NCBI RefSeq assembly: GCF_007859715.1
Contig: NZ_SJPG01000001.1
Location: 2,382,728 to 2,446,727 of the forward strand
Direction of reading: 5' to 3'
From: Rubinisphaera italica
GTDB taxonomy: Bacteria > Planctomycetota > Planctomycetia > Planctomycetales > Planctomycetaceae
Length of the DNA: 64,000 nucleotides
Positions 39,322 through 48,663 of the stretch are shown here, piece after piece (the first letter of the stretch is position 1; each line of letters opens with the position of its first letter). Both the position numbers and the translations under genes were made by a program. The notes below the pieces were generated by a model. That model had not been told where the DNA came from and did no database searches. It was given only the letters and a program-made list of their open reading frames with translations.

Positions 39322-41772
39322 CTAAGTGGGTGAGCTGGCAGAAGCATTTTTAATTATCTCTCCACCCAACTCGCCCGCTCCCGGTCCCAGTTCGAGGTGC
39401 CAGTCTGCGGCTTGCAGCATGAGCGGATGGTGTTCGACAACAATAATACTGTTTCCGGCTGCCTGAATTTTTCGAAGAGCCTGAATGAACAGAGCGACAT
39501 CTGCCCAATGCAAACCGCTCGTCGGCTCGTCCAGAATGAACAATCCTTCTGAGAATTCCTCGGACATCGCCTTGGCAAGTTTAACGCGTTGTGCCTCGCC
39601 CCCCGAGAGCGTGCTGGCTGGTTGTCCCATTTTCAAATAGCCGAGCCCGATTTCGACCAATGGTTTTAATCCCGCTGAAATCGATGTGATTTCCGACCAG
39701 AACTCAAGAGCTTCTTCGATTGTCATTTCCAGTAAATCGAACGGCGATTGTCCACGATAGTTGACGGCCAGTGTCTGAGCATTGAATCGCTTACCCCGGC
39801 ATTCCGAGCAAACCACTTCCGTTTGCGGCAGCAGGGACATCCGTAGGCGGATTTCTCCCAATCCCTGACACCGCTCGCAGGTCCCGGCAGCCGAGTTGAA
39901 GGTAAAGCGTTTTTCAGAAAAACCTCGGATTTTTGATAGCCGCGTTTTCGCAAGGAGTCGACGAATTTCCTCCCAGACGCCCAAATAAGTCGCAGGGCAG
40001 GAGCGGGATGAAGTTCCCGGCGGCGATTGATCCACCACCTGCAACTTCCTAATAGTCCCCTCGATCTGCAGTTTCCCAAGTCCACGCTGGTGGACGGTCG
40101 ATTTCTCTTTTGAAATCGCCTCTTTCAGTAACGGAGCCAGTGCATCAAGAATGAGAGAACTTTTACCAGACCCGCTCACGCCGGAGACGGTAATCAATTG
40201 CCCCAGTGGCAAGTCCAGTGAGACATTTTTCAGATTGTGAAGACAAACCTCTTCCAGACGGATCGAACCTGAATTCGAATTTGAAACGATTCTCTTCTCT
40301 AGTCTTTTTTCAAATTCGCCCTTTAAGGCTCGTGCCGTTGAGGTCGCATGATGCTTTGAGAGTTCTGCTGGCGATCCTGAATAGAGTATCTCGCCACCGT
40401 GAATGCCGCCACCGGGGCCAAACTCAATCAGATGGTCGGCTGCACGGATCGCATCCAAATGATGTTCAACACAAACGACCGTATTCCCAGTTTTTGTCAG
40501 ATCGACCAGAATCGAAATCAGCTGAGCAGCATCACGAGGATGCAATCCGGCTGTCGGCTCATCAAGAATAAAGCAACTTCCCTGCAATTGTGTCCCCAGA
40601 CAGCGAGCCAAGCGTAACCGTTGAATTTCTCCGCCGGCTAGTGTGTCAGTCGTTCGATCCAGACTCAAATATCCGATCCCGAGGTCCACCAGCGTCTGCA
40701 GTCGATGCTTCAACGGATCACAAAGTGACATCTGTACCGATTGTTTTCCGTCCTGCTGAGAGCTGGCAAACTCTTCGACCCAATTGATAGATCGTGTGAT
40801 CGAATTCTTGAGTAAATCCGGCAAGCAAGTCTCTTGAACTTGAACGTGCCGCGATACGGAATTGAGGCGTTCTCCCTGGCAGTCAGGACATCTTTTTTCT
40901 TTGAATTGTCCCGTTCCTTCGCAAGTCGGACATGCCCCATGCGGAGAATGCCAGCTGAACGAACGCGACTCCAGTGGCAGAAAACTTCGATTGCAATTCG
41001 GACAGTTCAAATCGCGATGAAACAATTGCTCGCTGACTTCACCTTTCTGGTCGATCAGAGCCAGGCAGGCACCTTCACTTAAACGGAGAACCTGTTCAAT
41101 TGAATCGGTCAGTCGTTGATTGATATCAGGTTTAATAATCAATCGATCGACTACGACATCAATCGAATGCTGTTTGTTCTTATCGAGCGGCGGGCATTCT
41201 GAAATTTCAAGAACTTCACCATCAATCCTGGCCCGGACAAATCCTTCCCGATTCATTCGCTCGAAAAGATCGCGATGCTCACCTTTTCGATCTCTCAACA
41301 GGGGTGCGAGAAGTTGAACTTTTGTTCGTTCTGGATAGCCTGAGATCTGATCGACAATTTTTTCAGGAGTTTGAGCCTGAATCGGAACGTGGCAATCGGG
41401 GCAATGAACGGTTCCAAATCGAGAGTAGATCAGCCGCAGGTAATCGAGCACTTCAGTCATCGTCGCGACAGTACTGCGAGCGCTGGCAGCTGGCCGTTTC
41501 TGAGGCACAGAAATGACAGGCGACATTCCCAGAATTTCATCGACCTTCCCGCGGGGCAGTGCATCGAGCATCTGACGTGATCGCCCGGCCAGTGTACTCA
41601 CAAAACGATGCTGCCCTTCAGCAAACAGTGTTTCAAATGCCAGCGAACTTTTCCCCGATCCACTCACGCCAGTTATGACGGTGAACTTGCCATGCGGAAT
41701 CGTGACGTCAACGCCTCGCAAATTATGCGTACGGGCGTTTTTGATTTCGATCTGTTGAGAAGTGGTGAGAAT
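39322..41772 (-). CDS. UvrA paralogue without insertion domain (ATT start proposed)
   Basis: Two ABC ATPase halves are visible: Walker [10 protein letters not shown] twice, LDEPTAGLH and LDEPTSGLH, with zinc motifs CPNC/CPTC/CPDC and [12 protein letters not shown]. The UvrB-binding region is present ([30 protein letters not shown]). The DNA-binding insertion domain that follows CPTCEGTG in normal UvrA is missing, so the protein is about 100 residues short. The TTG at 41721 would cut off the conserved [11 protein letters not shown]. The frame is open further, and the only start-like codon is ATT at 41772, nine bases after AGGGA, giving 816 residues. Its role may be DNA repair or resistance. 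Confidence 0.85.
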   Translation of the reverse strand: MLTTSQQIEIKNARTHNLRGVDVTIPHGKFTVITGVSGSGKSSLAFETLFAEGQHRFVSTLAGRSRQMLDALPRGKVDEILGMSPVISVPQKRPAASARSTVATMTEVLDYLRLIYSRFGTVHCPDCHVPIQAQTPEKIVDQISGYPERTKVQLLAPLLRDRKGEHRDLFERMNREGFVRARIDGEVLEISECPPLDKNKQHSIDVVVDRLIIKPDINQRLTDSIEQVLRLSEGACLALIDQKGEVSEQLFHRDLNCPNCNRSFLPLESRSFSWHSPHGACPTCEGTGQFKEKRCPDCQGERLNSVSRHVQVQETCLPDLLKNSITRSINWVEEFASSQQDGKQSVQMSLCDPLKHRLQTLVDLGIGYLSLDRTTDTLAGGEIQRLRLARCLGTQLQGSCFILDEPTAGLHPRDAAQLISILVDLTKTGNTVVCVEHHLDAIRAADHLIEFGPGGGIHGGEILYSGSPAELSKHHATSTARALKGEFEKRLEKRIVSNSNSGSIRLEEVCLHNLKNVSLDLPLGQLITVSGVSGSGKSSLILDALAPLLKEAISKEKSTVHQRGLGKLQIEGTIRKLQVVDQSPPGTSSRSCPATYLGVWEEIRRLLAKTRLSKIRGFSEKRFTFNSAAGTCERCQGLGEIRLRMSLLPQTEVVCSECRGKRFNAQTLAVNYRGQSPFDLLEMTIEEALEFWSEITSISAGLKPLVEIGLGYLKMGQPASTLSGGEAQRVKLAKAMSEEFSEGLFILDEPTSGLHWADVALFIQALRKIQAAGNSIIVVEHHPLMLQAADWHLELGPGAGELGGEIIKNASASSPT

Positions 41773-41871
41773 GGCTTGGAATCCCTGATATCTTTTCTGT
41801 TTTAGTGTCCAGAGAAGACACCGTCAGCCAAAATTGTATCAGATTCTATTCCAACTTTTTATCGAAGTCGA

Positions 41872-43098
41872 TTACGGTCCAGGCTGCAGCACGATGTCAT
41901 CCAAAGCAACTTTTCCGACGGCTCCATTCAGACCAATTTGTACAATCGCCTCACGCGCTTTTCCAGGTACGCTCACCCGATGTTCAATGCGTTTCCAGTT
42001 CTCACTGACAGGCCAGATGCCAATCGTATCCGAGCCTAGAGGTCGACGATCTTGATCGTAATAATGAATGATCATGCCCGGTCGCTGATAAAAGGTTTTT
42101 CCCGGTATCCAGTCATCCAGCTTAATGTCGAGTGCAACTCGTAGTGATTTCACCTCTCGACCATCAATCGCAAATCCTTGCAGCATCTGGGCAATTTCGC
42201 CGGGTGTCGAGCTTTCAATCTCCACGTAATAATCCCCATCGGGAGCATCGCCTTTCATGCGAGTCAACCGGCGTTGATAGTGAAATCCATCCATAAATCC
42301 ATCGCCGTTTTCATCGAGTTCGAAACTTCCATTAATCAGTTCCGGTTTGGCAGGATTGGGGAGAACCCGGCGTTTTTCTTCGGAAAGACCCGTCATCGGC
42401 ACAAACAGAGTTGGCTGCAATGGTTGAGAGACCAGTTTCCCATCGACTTTTTCCAGCAGATAAAACACCTGCTGATAGCGTTCTCCGAGAGGAATAATCA
42501 TCTTGCCTCCCTCACGCAATTGTTCGATAAGCGGATTGGGAATGCTTTCAGGAGAACAGGTGACGATGATTTTGTCGAACGGAGCATGTTCGCTCCAGCC
42601 TTGAAACCCATCACCAATTCTGGTGTGCACATTTTTGTATCGAAGTCGCTGGAGAGTCGAAGCGGCTCGGCGTCCTAAAGGTTCCACGATTTCTATCGAA
42701 TAGACATCTTTCACCAGTGGCGAAAGTACGGCTGCCTGATATCCACTCCCCGTACCAATTTCAAGAACCTTGTCTGTCGGTTGAGGATCGAGAACTTCCG
42801 TCATGTAGGCAACGATGAATGGGGGAGAAATCGTCTGACCATGACCGATGGAAAGGGCTTGATCGGTATAGGCCTGCTCTCGAACCGAAGCTGGTACGAA
42901 GAGATGCCGCGGAGTTTGCCGGATCGCTTCAAGAACTCGCTTGTTTGTAATGCCCTCTTTTTCAACGTATTCTCTGGTCAGATAATCCCGCTGAGCTTCA
43001 TACGGATCAGCTGCCTGAAGCGATATCACGGGGAGCAGTCCCATTGCTATAAAAAAACAGGACAGAAAACTGCGAATATTCTTGAAGTCCGTTACCAT
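41872..43098 (-). CDS. Exported protein-L-isoaspartate O-methyltransferase with C-terminal beta domain
   Basis: A 408-residue protein. A signal peptide ([19 protein letters not shown]) is followed by a full Pcm domain: [27 protein letters not shown], the SAM motif [15 protein letters not shown], and [29 protein letters not shown]. Pcm normally repairs isoaspartyl residues in the cytosol using SAM, so export is odd. From about residue 250 there is a beta-sandwich of carbohydrate-binding type ([22 protein letters not shown] ... [19 protein letters not shown]). It could instead be a lipid- or protein-modifying methyltransferase. Confidence 0.85.
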   Translation of the reverse strand: MVTDFKNIRSFLSCFFIAMGLLPVISLQAADPYEAQRDYLTREYVEKEGITNKRVLEAIRQTPRHLFVPASVREQAYTDQALSIGHGQTISPPFIVAYMTEVLDPQPTDKVLEIGTGSGYQAAVLSPLVKDVYSIEIVEPLGRRAASTLQRLRYKNVHTRIGDGFQGWSEHAPFDKIIVTCSPESIPNPLIEQLREGGKMIIPLGERYQQVFYLLEKVDGKLVSQPLQPTLFVPMTGLSEEKRRVLPNPAKPELINGSFELDENGDGFMDGFHYQRRLTRMKGDAPDGDYYVEIESSTPGEIAQMLQGFAIDGREVKSLRVALDIKLDDWIPGKTFYQRPGMIIHYYDQDRRPLGSDTIGIWPVSENWKRIEHRVSVPGKAREAIVQIGLNGAVGKVALDDIVLQPGP

Positions 43099-43221
43099 CT
43101 TATTGAACCTGCTTGAAAGGAGAGCGTTATCAATAGAAAATTGATGATGTGATCAAAGAGAAAAAGCCTGTATTAATCGGACAGGTATTCCGATTCGTTT
43201 TTTATCGAATTTTCGTGAGTA

Positions 43222-44001
43222 ATGACACAGCAAAATCTCAGCTCAACCAATTCTCAGTACGATAATCTGAATCCCGATCGGATCCTGGAGACGATTTCGC
43301 AGTTGCACAGAAGGATTCAGGAGCGATTCCCAGCTGCTGGACTGGCCGATGTCTGCAACGAATTGCACATTATTACGCGAGATGCTCGCAAAACCGCTCA
43401 GGCAATTGCCCGTCCGATGTGGGGACTGCGGATATTCACCTATGTCATCATAATAGCAATAATCTTCGTTGCCGGATTTGGATTCAGCTATCTCGAATGG
43501 CAGGCGGATCGACCCGATGCGTCTGAAATCATCACATTGATGGAAGCAGGAATCAACGATGTCATATTGATTGGGGCTGCAATATTCTTTTTGATTACCA
43601 TCGAAAACCGCATGAAAAGACAGCGGGCTTTAACCGCCATTCATCGATTGCGATCGGTCGCACATATTATCGACATGCACCAACTGACCAAAGATCCCGA
43701 ACGAGTTCTCGACTGGCAGGACGGCGAAGACACCGCGTCCTCACCCAAAAGGCAATACACACGCTTTCAACTGGGGCGATACCTCGATTATTGTACGGAA
43801 CTGCTTTCTCTGACCGGAAAAGTGGCGGCTCTGTATGTCGAGAAGTTTCCGGATAGTCAGGCCGTGGGAGCGGTTAATGATCTGGAATCCTTAACGACAG
43901 GACTCTCCCGAAAAATCTGGCAGAAAATCATGGTGCTTAATAGCGATCATGAGTTTCATCAGAAGGAAACTAGAGTCGCCCCCCAAAAATCAAAAGTGTA
44001 G
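43222..44001 (+). CDS. Two-helix membrane protein, unknown
   Basis: A 259-residue protein with an N-terminal helical cytosolic region (about 70 residues), two membrane segments ([18 protein letters not shown] and [16 protein letters not shown]) and a long helical C-terminal domain with [21 protein letters not shown], Tyr-rich [22 protein letters not shown] and [14 protein letters not shown] do not recognise the family. Similar proteins are widespread as 'hypothetical'. The stop (TAG 43999-44001) is inside a family A repeat. Confidence 0.75.
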   Translation: MTQQNLSSTNSQYDNLNPDRILETISQLHRRIQERFPAAGLADVCNELHIITRDARKTAQAIARPMWGLRIFTYVIIIAIIFVAGFGFSYLEWQADRPDASEIITLMEAGINDVILIGAAIFFLITIENRMKRQRALTAIHRLRSVAHIIDMHQLTKDPERVLDWQDGEDTASSPKRQYTRFQLGRYLDYCTELLSLTGKVAALYVEKFPDSQAVGAVNDLESLTTGLSRKIWQKIMVLNSDHEFHQKETRVAPQKSKV

Positions 44002-44067
44002 ATCAGGCACTGCCTGACGAAATTAGACGCCCAAGATTATTCACGTCAGGCACCGCCTGACCTACAG
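43998..44067. repeat. Family A composite palindromic repeat overlapping a stop codon
   Basis: Left half TCAGGCACTGCCTGACG and right half CGTCAGGCACCGCCTGACC enclose about 30 bp whose words (AATTAGACGCCCAAGATTA) match the 37461 copy. The repeat's first TAG is the stop codon of the gene before it. Confidence 0.8.
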
Positions 44068-44084
44068 CTTAATGAAATAAATAC

Positions 44085-45716
44085 ATGACTTATTACTGCC
44101 TCAAAGGGGGACGAGTTTACGATCCCGCGAATGATTTGCATGGAGAAGTTCACGACCTCTGGTTTCAGAGTGGTGTGATGATTGCTCCACCTGCGGAAAA
44201 GCCAGAGAATACAGTCGAAAAAGATGTATCGGGCTTAATCGTGATGCCAGGCGGTGTCGATATGCACTGTCACATTGTTGGCCCGAAGGTGAATCATGCC
44301 CGGCAATTTCTGGCTGGTATGAGTGGAAGTCGAAGATCCAATTCTGCTTCGGTAATGGACTCTCCAATCGTTCCCAACTGCTCGGCGACAGGGCAACTTT
44401 TCGCTGGTATGGGATATACAACAGCAGTCGATGCCGCCATCCCCGGATTGACGGCTCGGCTGGCTCATCATGAGTTTTCTCTCACACCCTATATTGATAA
44501 AGCCTTTCTGACGCTCTTCGGAAATAATCATTATGTGATGGATCAAATTCGAGAGGGTAGGGGAGATGCTCTGCAGGAATATGTCGGCTGGATGCTCTCC
44601 TCTGTTCATGCGCAAGGCGTGAAGATTGTCAACCCGGGTGGAGTTGAAAACTGGAAACAGATCAGCCGAAAGTCGCTACACGAACTGGATGCTCCCGTTG
44701 GGGAATTTGGCGTGTCCCCGCGACAAATCGTGAAGAGTCTGGCCGCTGCAGTCGATACGCTGGGGTTACCTCATGCCGCTCATATTCACTGCAATAACCT
44801 TGGCTATCCCGGGAACTGGGAAACAACACTGAAAACAATGCAGGCTCTTGAAGGGAGTCGTGGTCATTTTGCCCATATTCAATTTCACAGCTACGGCGGT
44901 GATGCCGACGATCCGACTTCCTTCACCTCCTCCGTGCAACCATTGGTCGATTATGTCAGCGAACATCCTGAAATTACCGTTGATGTTGGTCACATATCTC
45001 CCGGCGAGGCGATGACGATTACCGGCGATGCCCCCTTTGCTGAGCATTTGCAAAGGCTCACCGGCGGACGCTGGTTCACTTCCGATACCGAACACGAAGC
45101 CAGCTGCGGCGTGATCCCCGGGCGATTCAAACCTTATCGAAATCTGGTCCACGCAACCCAATGGGCGATTGGTCTGGAATGGTATCTCCGTATGCCAGAT
45201 CCCTGGCAAATTGCGATGAGCAGCGATCACCCCAATGGGGGAGCTTTCGTCAAATATCCGCAAATGATTCATCTGCTGATGGATCGAGCTTATCGTGAAG
45301 AAATGATTGGCCGTATGCCGGAAAATCTAGCAGATCGATCACCGCTGTGGGACCTGGATCGAGAATATTCTCTCTCGGAAGTTGCTATCCTTACACGAGC
45401 GGCTCCGGCTCGGATTCTCGGCCTCAATGAGAAAGGGCACCTCGGTTATGGAGCAGATGCCGATTTGACAATCTACGCACCTCAAGAAAACATCACGGAA
45501 ATGTTCCAGAGACCACGCTTTGTTTATAAAGCGGGCAATTTGATCGCAGAAGATGGAGAATTGAAATCACAGCGCCCCGGTCAACTCCTGCGACCTGAGG
45601 TGGATGTCACCCAGGAATTTAACGAACAACGCAAAACCTGGTTCAACGATAACTATTCGATTCAATACGGTAATTACCGGATTGATGCCGAGGAATTGTT
45701 GCAGACAGTCAGGTAG
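44085..45716 (+). CDS. fhcA: Formylmethanofuran dehydrogenase subunit A
   Basis: A 543-residue amidohydrolase-type subunit. Motifs: [18 protein letters not shown] (metal His-x-His), [13 protein letters not shown], and SSDHPNGG, with HYVMD and the C-terminal [20 protein letters not shown] of the amidohydrolase fold. It hydrolyses the formyl-tetrahydromethanopterin-linked formyl group in C1 oxidation, in complex with Fhc/Fmd B, C and D subunits. None of those is in this window. Planctomycetes are known to carry these H4MPT-linked genes. An intrinsic terminator follows at 45739. Confidence 0.9.
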   Translation: MTYYCLKGGRVYDPANDLHGEVHDLWFQSGVMIAPPAEKPENTVEKDVSGLIVMPGGVDMHCHIVGPKVNHARQFLAGMSGSRRSNSASVMDSPIVPNCSATGQLFAGMGYTTAVDAAIPGLTARLAHHEFSLTPYIDKAFLTLFGNNHYVMDQIREGRGDALQEYVGWMLSSVHAQGVKIVNPGGVENWKQISRKSLHELDAPVGEFGVSPRQIVKSLAAAVDTLGLPHAAHIHCNNLGYPGNWETTLKTMQALEGSRGHFAHIQFHSYGGDADDPTSFTSSVQPLVDYVSEHPEITVDVGHISPGEAMTITGDAPFAEHLQRLTGGRWFTSDTEHEASCGVIPGRFKPYRNLVHATQWAIGLEWYLRMPDPWQIAMSSDHPNGGAFVKYPQMIHLLMDRAYREEMIGRMPENLADRSPLWDLDREYSLSEVAILTRAAPARILGLNEKGHLGYGADADLTIYAPQENITEMFQRPRFVYKAGNLIAEDGELKSQRPGQLLRPEVDVTQEFNEQRKTWFNDNYSIQYGNYRIDAEELLQTVR

Positions 45717-45733
45717 TATTCAGCAAGTCTCAG

Positions 45734-45784
45734 GCGAGCCGAGTCAGTCAGGACTCGGTTTTTCTCACGATCATTGTGTGAAAT
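45734..45784 (+). terminator. Terminator-bearing repeat, family C copy 2
   Basis: CCGAGTC (45739-45745) and GACTCGG (45752-45758) form a perfect 7-bp stem with a 6-nt loop, then TTTTTCT. Nearly identical to 36576-36626. It lies just after the fhcA stop. Confidence 0.8.
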
Positions 45785-45879
45785 TTGAATTTCCCAATTA
45801 TCAGGTCTCGGGTGGCTGGGGTCGTTGCGCAGCCCCCAGAGTGCTTTATCGCTGTTCATCAAAAGACATCGAGAGTTAC

Positions 45880-47271
45880 ATGAATCAAATACGATTATAT
45901 AAAATAGCACTGCTTGCGGGCTTAATAGTTCTTAACCTGCAAGCATACTCCCTCGCCATCGAACCCTGTGAAATCCAAGTCATTGATGCACAGAATCAAT
46001 GGCCTGTTCCTCTCGTCGAACTCACAACAAATCACCAAGTTCGTTTTGTGACCGATAACGCCGGACGTATTGCCTTCGATCTCCCCGAATTGATGAATGT
46101 GGAAACCTGGTTCTCCATTGAAGGGCACGGCTACGGTGTGAAGCCGGATGGATTTGGAAATCGCGGCGTACGACTCACTCCTCGACCGGGTGAAACTTTG
46201 ATTATCGAAGTGCATCGACAATTACCCGCAAAACGGTTGGGTCGTTTGACCGGTGCTGGGATCTTCGCCGAGAGTCAAAAGCTGGGAAAGGAACTCGACT
46301 GGAAAGAGTCTGGAGTTCTTGGTTCTGACAGTGTGCAAATCTCTCAATACAACGGAAAGCTTTTTTGGGCCTGGGGAGATACTGTGGTTCCGGAATATCC
46401 TTTGGGTATCTTTCATATGACCAGCGCGACTTCGGAACTGAATCCGCTAAAGACTTTTGAGCCTCCTGTTCGGCTGGAATACAACTATTTCAGAGACAAT
46501 CGCGGCAAACCACGGGGAGTGGCCCAGTTCCCCGGCAAAGGCCCGACCTGGATCAGTCGATATACAACATTGTCAGATAAAGATGGCAAGCAGCATCTTG
46601 TTGGTGCCTATGTGAAAATTCAACCGCCGTTGACTGCCTACGAGAGTGGACTGTGCGTTTGGAATGATGAAACCGAGCAGTTTGACCATCACACAGTTCT
46701 CTGGACCAAGTCGAAAGAAACTACCAAGCCGCTATTAGCCCACGATGGCCATCCGATTTTCTGGACAGATGCAACACACAAGAAATGGCTGTTTTTTGGA
46801 GATCCGTTTCCTTCATTAAAAATGCCAGCGACTTTTGAGTCCTGGAGCAATCCAGAGACCTGGGAATATTTGGAGCCCCAGAAAACGGTAACTGCAGCCG
46901 ATGGCAACAAATCGATTGATGTCCATCGTGGCTCGATTGCCTGGAATGACTATCGCAAAAAATGGATTGCTGTTTTCACTCAGAATCATGGAAAAGAATC
47001 CGAGCTTGGAGAAATCTGGTATGTAGAAGCCGATCATCCAACCGGACCCTGGGATGGAGCGATCAAAGTGGTTACACATAACAAGTACACGTTTTACAAT
47101 CCAAGATTACACCCGGAGTTGACTGACGCCGATTCCCCAATTTTGCTATTTGAGGGGACTTATACCCAGCAATTCTCGGGCAATCCGGAAGCGACTCCAA
47201 GATACGATTACAATCAAATTCTGTATCGACTGGATCTCAATGATCCTGTGATTGTTCAATCTCTGCAGTAA
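45880..47271 (+). CDS. Secreted five-bladed-propeller-like protein (GH43/DUF4185 type)
   Basis: I start at the ATG 45880 (463 residues): a signal peptide (IALLAGLIVLNLQAYSLA) begins there and the longer frame upstream is unrelated. The pattern of repeated Trp/Asp blocks (LFWAWGDTVVPEYPLG, YESGLCVWNDETEQFDHH, AHDGHPIFWTDATHKKWLFFGDPFPS, VHRGSIAWNDYRKKWIAVFTQNH) fits glycosidase-like propellers with DUF4185 or GH43 character. Catalytic acids cannot be assigned by eye. It is likely exported, and a terminator precedes it, so it has its own promoter. Confidence 0.7.
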   Translation: MNQIRLYKIALLAGLIVLNLQAYSLAIEPCEIQVIDAQNQWPVPLVELTTNHQVRFVTDNAGRIAFDLPELMNVETWFSIEGHGYGVKPDGFGNRGVRLTPRPGETLIIEVHRQLPAKRLGRLTGAGIFAESQKLGKELDWKESGVLGSDSVQISQYNGKLFWAWGDTVVPEYPLGIFHMTSATSELNPLKTFEPPVRLEYNYFRDNRGKPRGVAQFPGKGPTWISRYTTLSDKDGKQHLVGAYVKIQPPLTAYESGLCVWNDETEQFDHHTVLWTKSKETTKPLLAHDGHPIFWTDATHKKWLFFGDPFPSLKMPATFESWSNPETWEYLEPQKTVTAADGNKSIDVHRGSIAWNDYRKKWIAVFTQNHGKESELGEIWYVEADHPTGPWDGAIKVVTHNKYTFYNPRLHPELTDADSPILLFEGTYTQQFSGNPEATPRYDYNQILYRLDLNDPVIVQSLQ

Positions 47272-47289
47272 ATGTTATCCGGCCCATTA

Positions 47290-47793
47290 TCACCCCCATG
47301 CATCGGATTCATCGTCCAATTCTGCCGCTTCGTCATCTTCTGAGATCGTTTCATCGACGATGGACCAGTCGTAATCATCTTCTCCGCCGGGGACGTCGAG
47401 ATACGAGCCGCAGTGTTCGCATTCCTGAACGGTTCCCTGCAGTGTGCCCGAATAGACATTTGATCTTGAACAGTCATCGCATTCCACGACAACTTCAGAG
47501 GCTTGAATCTGCACCAGGTCAGCTCGTCTAAGAATTTCTTCTGTGTGTTTCGTCAGTAGAATCCTCGCCTGCTCAAATTGCTCGGCATCTTTAATGCGGA
47601 CTTCGTATCGTCCTGAACTCTCCGCCCCTGCATACGCAGTAACCGTCATGCCAAAAGCATCGCCCTGGGGTATATCGGGCTGATTTTCAATGACATTAGC
47701 TCCAACACCTTTTTCATTCAAAAAGTTAGCGATCAATTCCACTGCTTGCTCATCATCCGATTCAAAGACCAGAATCGATTGCGAATCAGCCAT
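47290..47793 (-). CDS. DUF2007-like protein with Cys4 zinc ribbon
   Basis: I start at the ATG 47793 (167 residues) because AGGAAG lies eight bases upstream. The first half is DUF2007-like (ILVFESDDEQAVELIANFLNEKGVGANVIE ... VRIKDAEQFEQARILL), the second half has a zinc-ribbon pattern (CDDC ... CEHC), and the tail is acidic (residues about 140-167, rich in Asp/Glu). DUF2007 proteins are thought to bind signalling proteins. Single gene with a 3' end toward the propeller gene. Confidence 0.8.
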   Translation of the reverse strand: MADSQSILVFESDDEQAVELIANFLNEKGVGANVIENQPDIPQGDAFGMTVTAYAGAESSGRYEVRIKDAEQFEQARILLTKHTEEILRRADLVQIQASEVVVECDDCSRSNVYSGTLQGTVQECEHCGSYLDVPGGEDDYDWSIVDETISEDDEAAELDDESDAWG

Positions 47794-47983
47794 AATTAAA
47801 ACTTCCTGACAATTTAAAGAGATAACCGACATAGCCGGAATGATTTTCCAATCAAAATAGTACTGAAATCCCGAATTGAGGTCGATTCCAATCTAACGGC
47901 ATATGATTTGCGTTAAACTTCTATATCACTACTGAACAGCATGTGGGTCAATCATTTCAAGGAAACGATGAGAGGGGAATACT

Positions 47984-48043
47984 ATGCAATATATTGAAGG
48001 AATTTTGATACTAAGATCTGTTAGTTTATTAGCTTCAGGCTAA
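47984..48043 (+). CDS. Possible 19-codon leader peptide
   Basis: An ATG with a strong purine-rich ribosome site (AGAGGGGAATACT, about 6 bases away) starts MQYIEGILILRSVSLLASG and a TAA at 48041. It lies 22 bp ahead of another small ORF on the same strand. It has no recognised family; it could be a leader or noise. Confidence 0.3.
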   Translation: MQYIEGILILRSVSLLASG

Positions 48044-48065
48044 AACAGAAATATCGAATCAACGG

Positions 48066-48185
48066 ATGATTCAAAAAAATGAACTGCAGGCTCCCAAAGT
48101 CAATTTTGGAAATGAACCTGTAGATATAGACCCGACGACAGATGATGGCGTCGATATCGATACACCTTTGGAGGGAGACAAATGA
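48066..48185 (+). CDS. Small acidic protein (39 aa) coupled to next gene
   Basis: The frame from ATG 48066 encodes 39 residues, acidic in its second half (DIDPTTDDGVDIDTP). Its TGA overlaps the next ATG by four bases (ATGA at 48182), a typical sign of translational coupling, and the GGAGGGAG ribosome site of the next gene lies inside it. I do not recognise it. The ribosome site for its own start is weak. Confidence 0.45.
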   Translation: MIQKNELQAPKVNFGNEPVDIDPTTDDGVDIDTPLEGDK

Positions 48186-48532
48186 GTAATATGAATTCTC
48201 AATGTGAATCACAAATTAATGCGTTAGTAGACCTTTGTTGCGAGACTTTGCAGGGCGATCAATCAAACTTGGATCAACGAAAAGACAAGTTGATTAAGTC
48301 TCTGGTAATGAGTGGATACACACGTCATGAGGGGCCTTCACTGCAAGCAGAACTTCAATCACGTATTAAAGAGAAATGTCCTGATCCAGCCATTCATCGT
48401 GGTAGTGAACTGGCTGGAGTGACAAATCATCTTCAGGAGATCTTTGAGGAAGTCGTTCGCTTTGAAACTAAACTGCCTCATAGTAGATCCAAACCTCGTG
48501 CCGCAAATATCAGTTCGGCAACGAACGATTAA
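48182..48532 (+). CDS. Small hypothetical protein
   Basis: A 116-residue, charged, mostly helical protein with strong ribosome site GGAGGGAG (48170-48177). It has four Cys (for example CESQ, CCETL, ECPDP) and no membrane segment or signal peptide. I do not recognise the family. It starts inside the 39-residue ORF's stop, and a strong terminator ends the unit at 48612. Confidence 0.65.
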   Translation: MSNMNSQCESQINALVDLCCETLQGDQSNLDQRKDKLIKSLVMSGYTRHEGPSLQAELQSRIKEKCPDPAIHRGSELAGVTNHLQEIFEEVVRFETKLPHSRSKPRAANISSATND

Positions 48533-48611
48533 ACCGATAATGAGGGAAAATCAGAATCCAGTCCTGGTCGCTAATCAAACAAGGTGGTGGATATGAATTC
48601 AGTTGGTAGTA

Positions 48612-48655
48612 AAACGAGCAGTTTCCTTGAATGGAAACTGCTCGTTTATTTTTTC
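48612..48655 (+). terminator. Strong Rho-independent terminator
   Basis: A perfect 15-bp stem (48612-48626 with 48633-48647, starting AAACGAGCAGTTTCC) has a 6-nt loop and is followed by ATTTTTTC. It ends the small-ORF unit and faces the end of the permease gene. Confidence 0.9.
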
Positions 48656-48663
48656 AATGACAA

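Noticed and set aside
45604..45879. Upstream extension of the propeller-like protein
   Set aside because: It overlaps fhcA, crosses a terminator and comes before a signal peptide.
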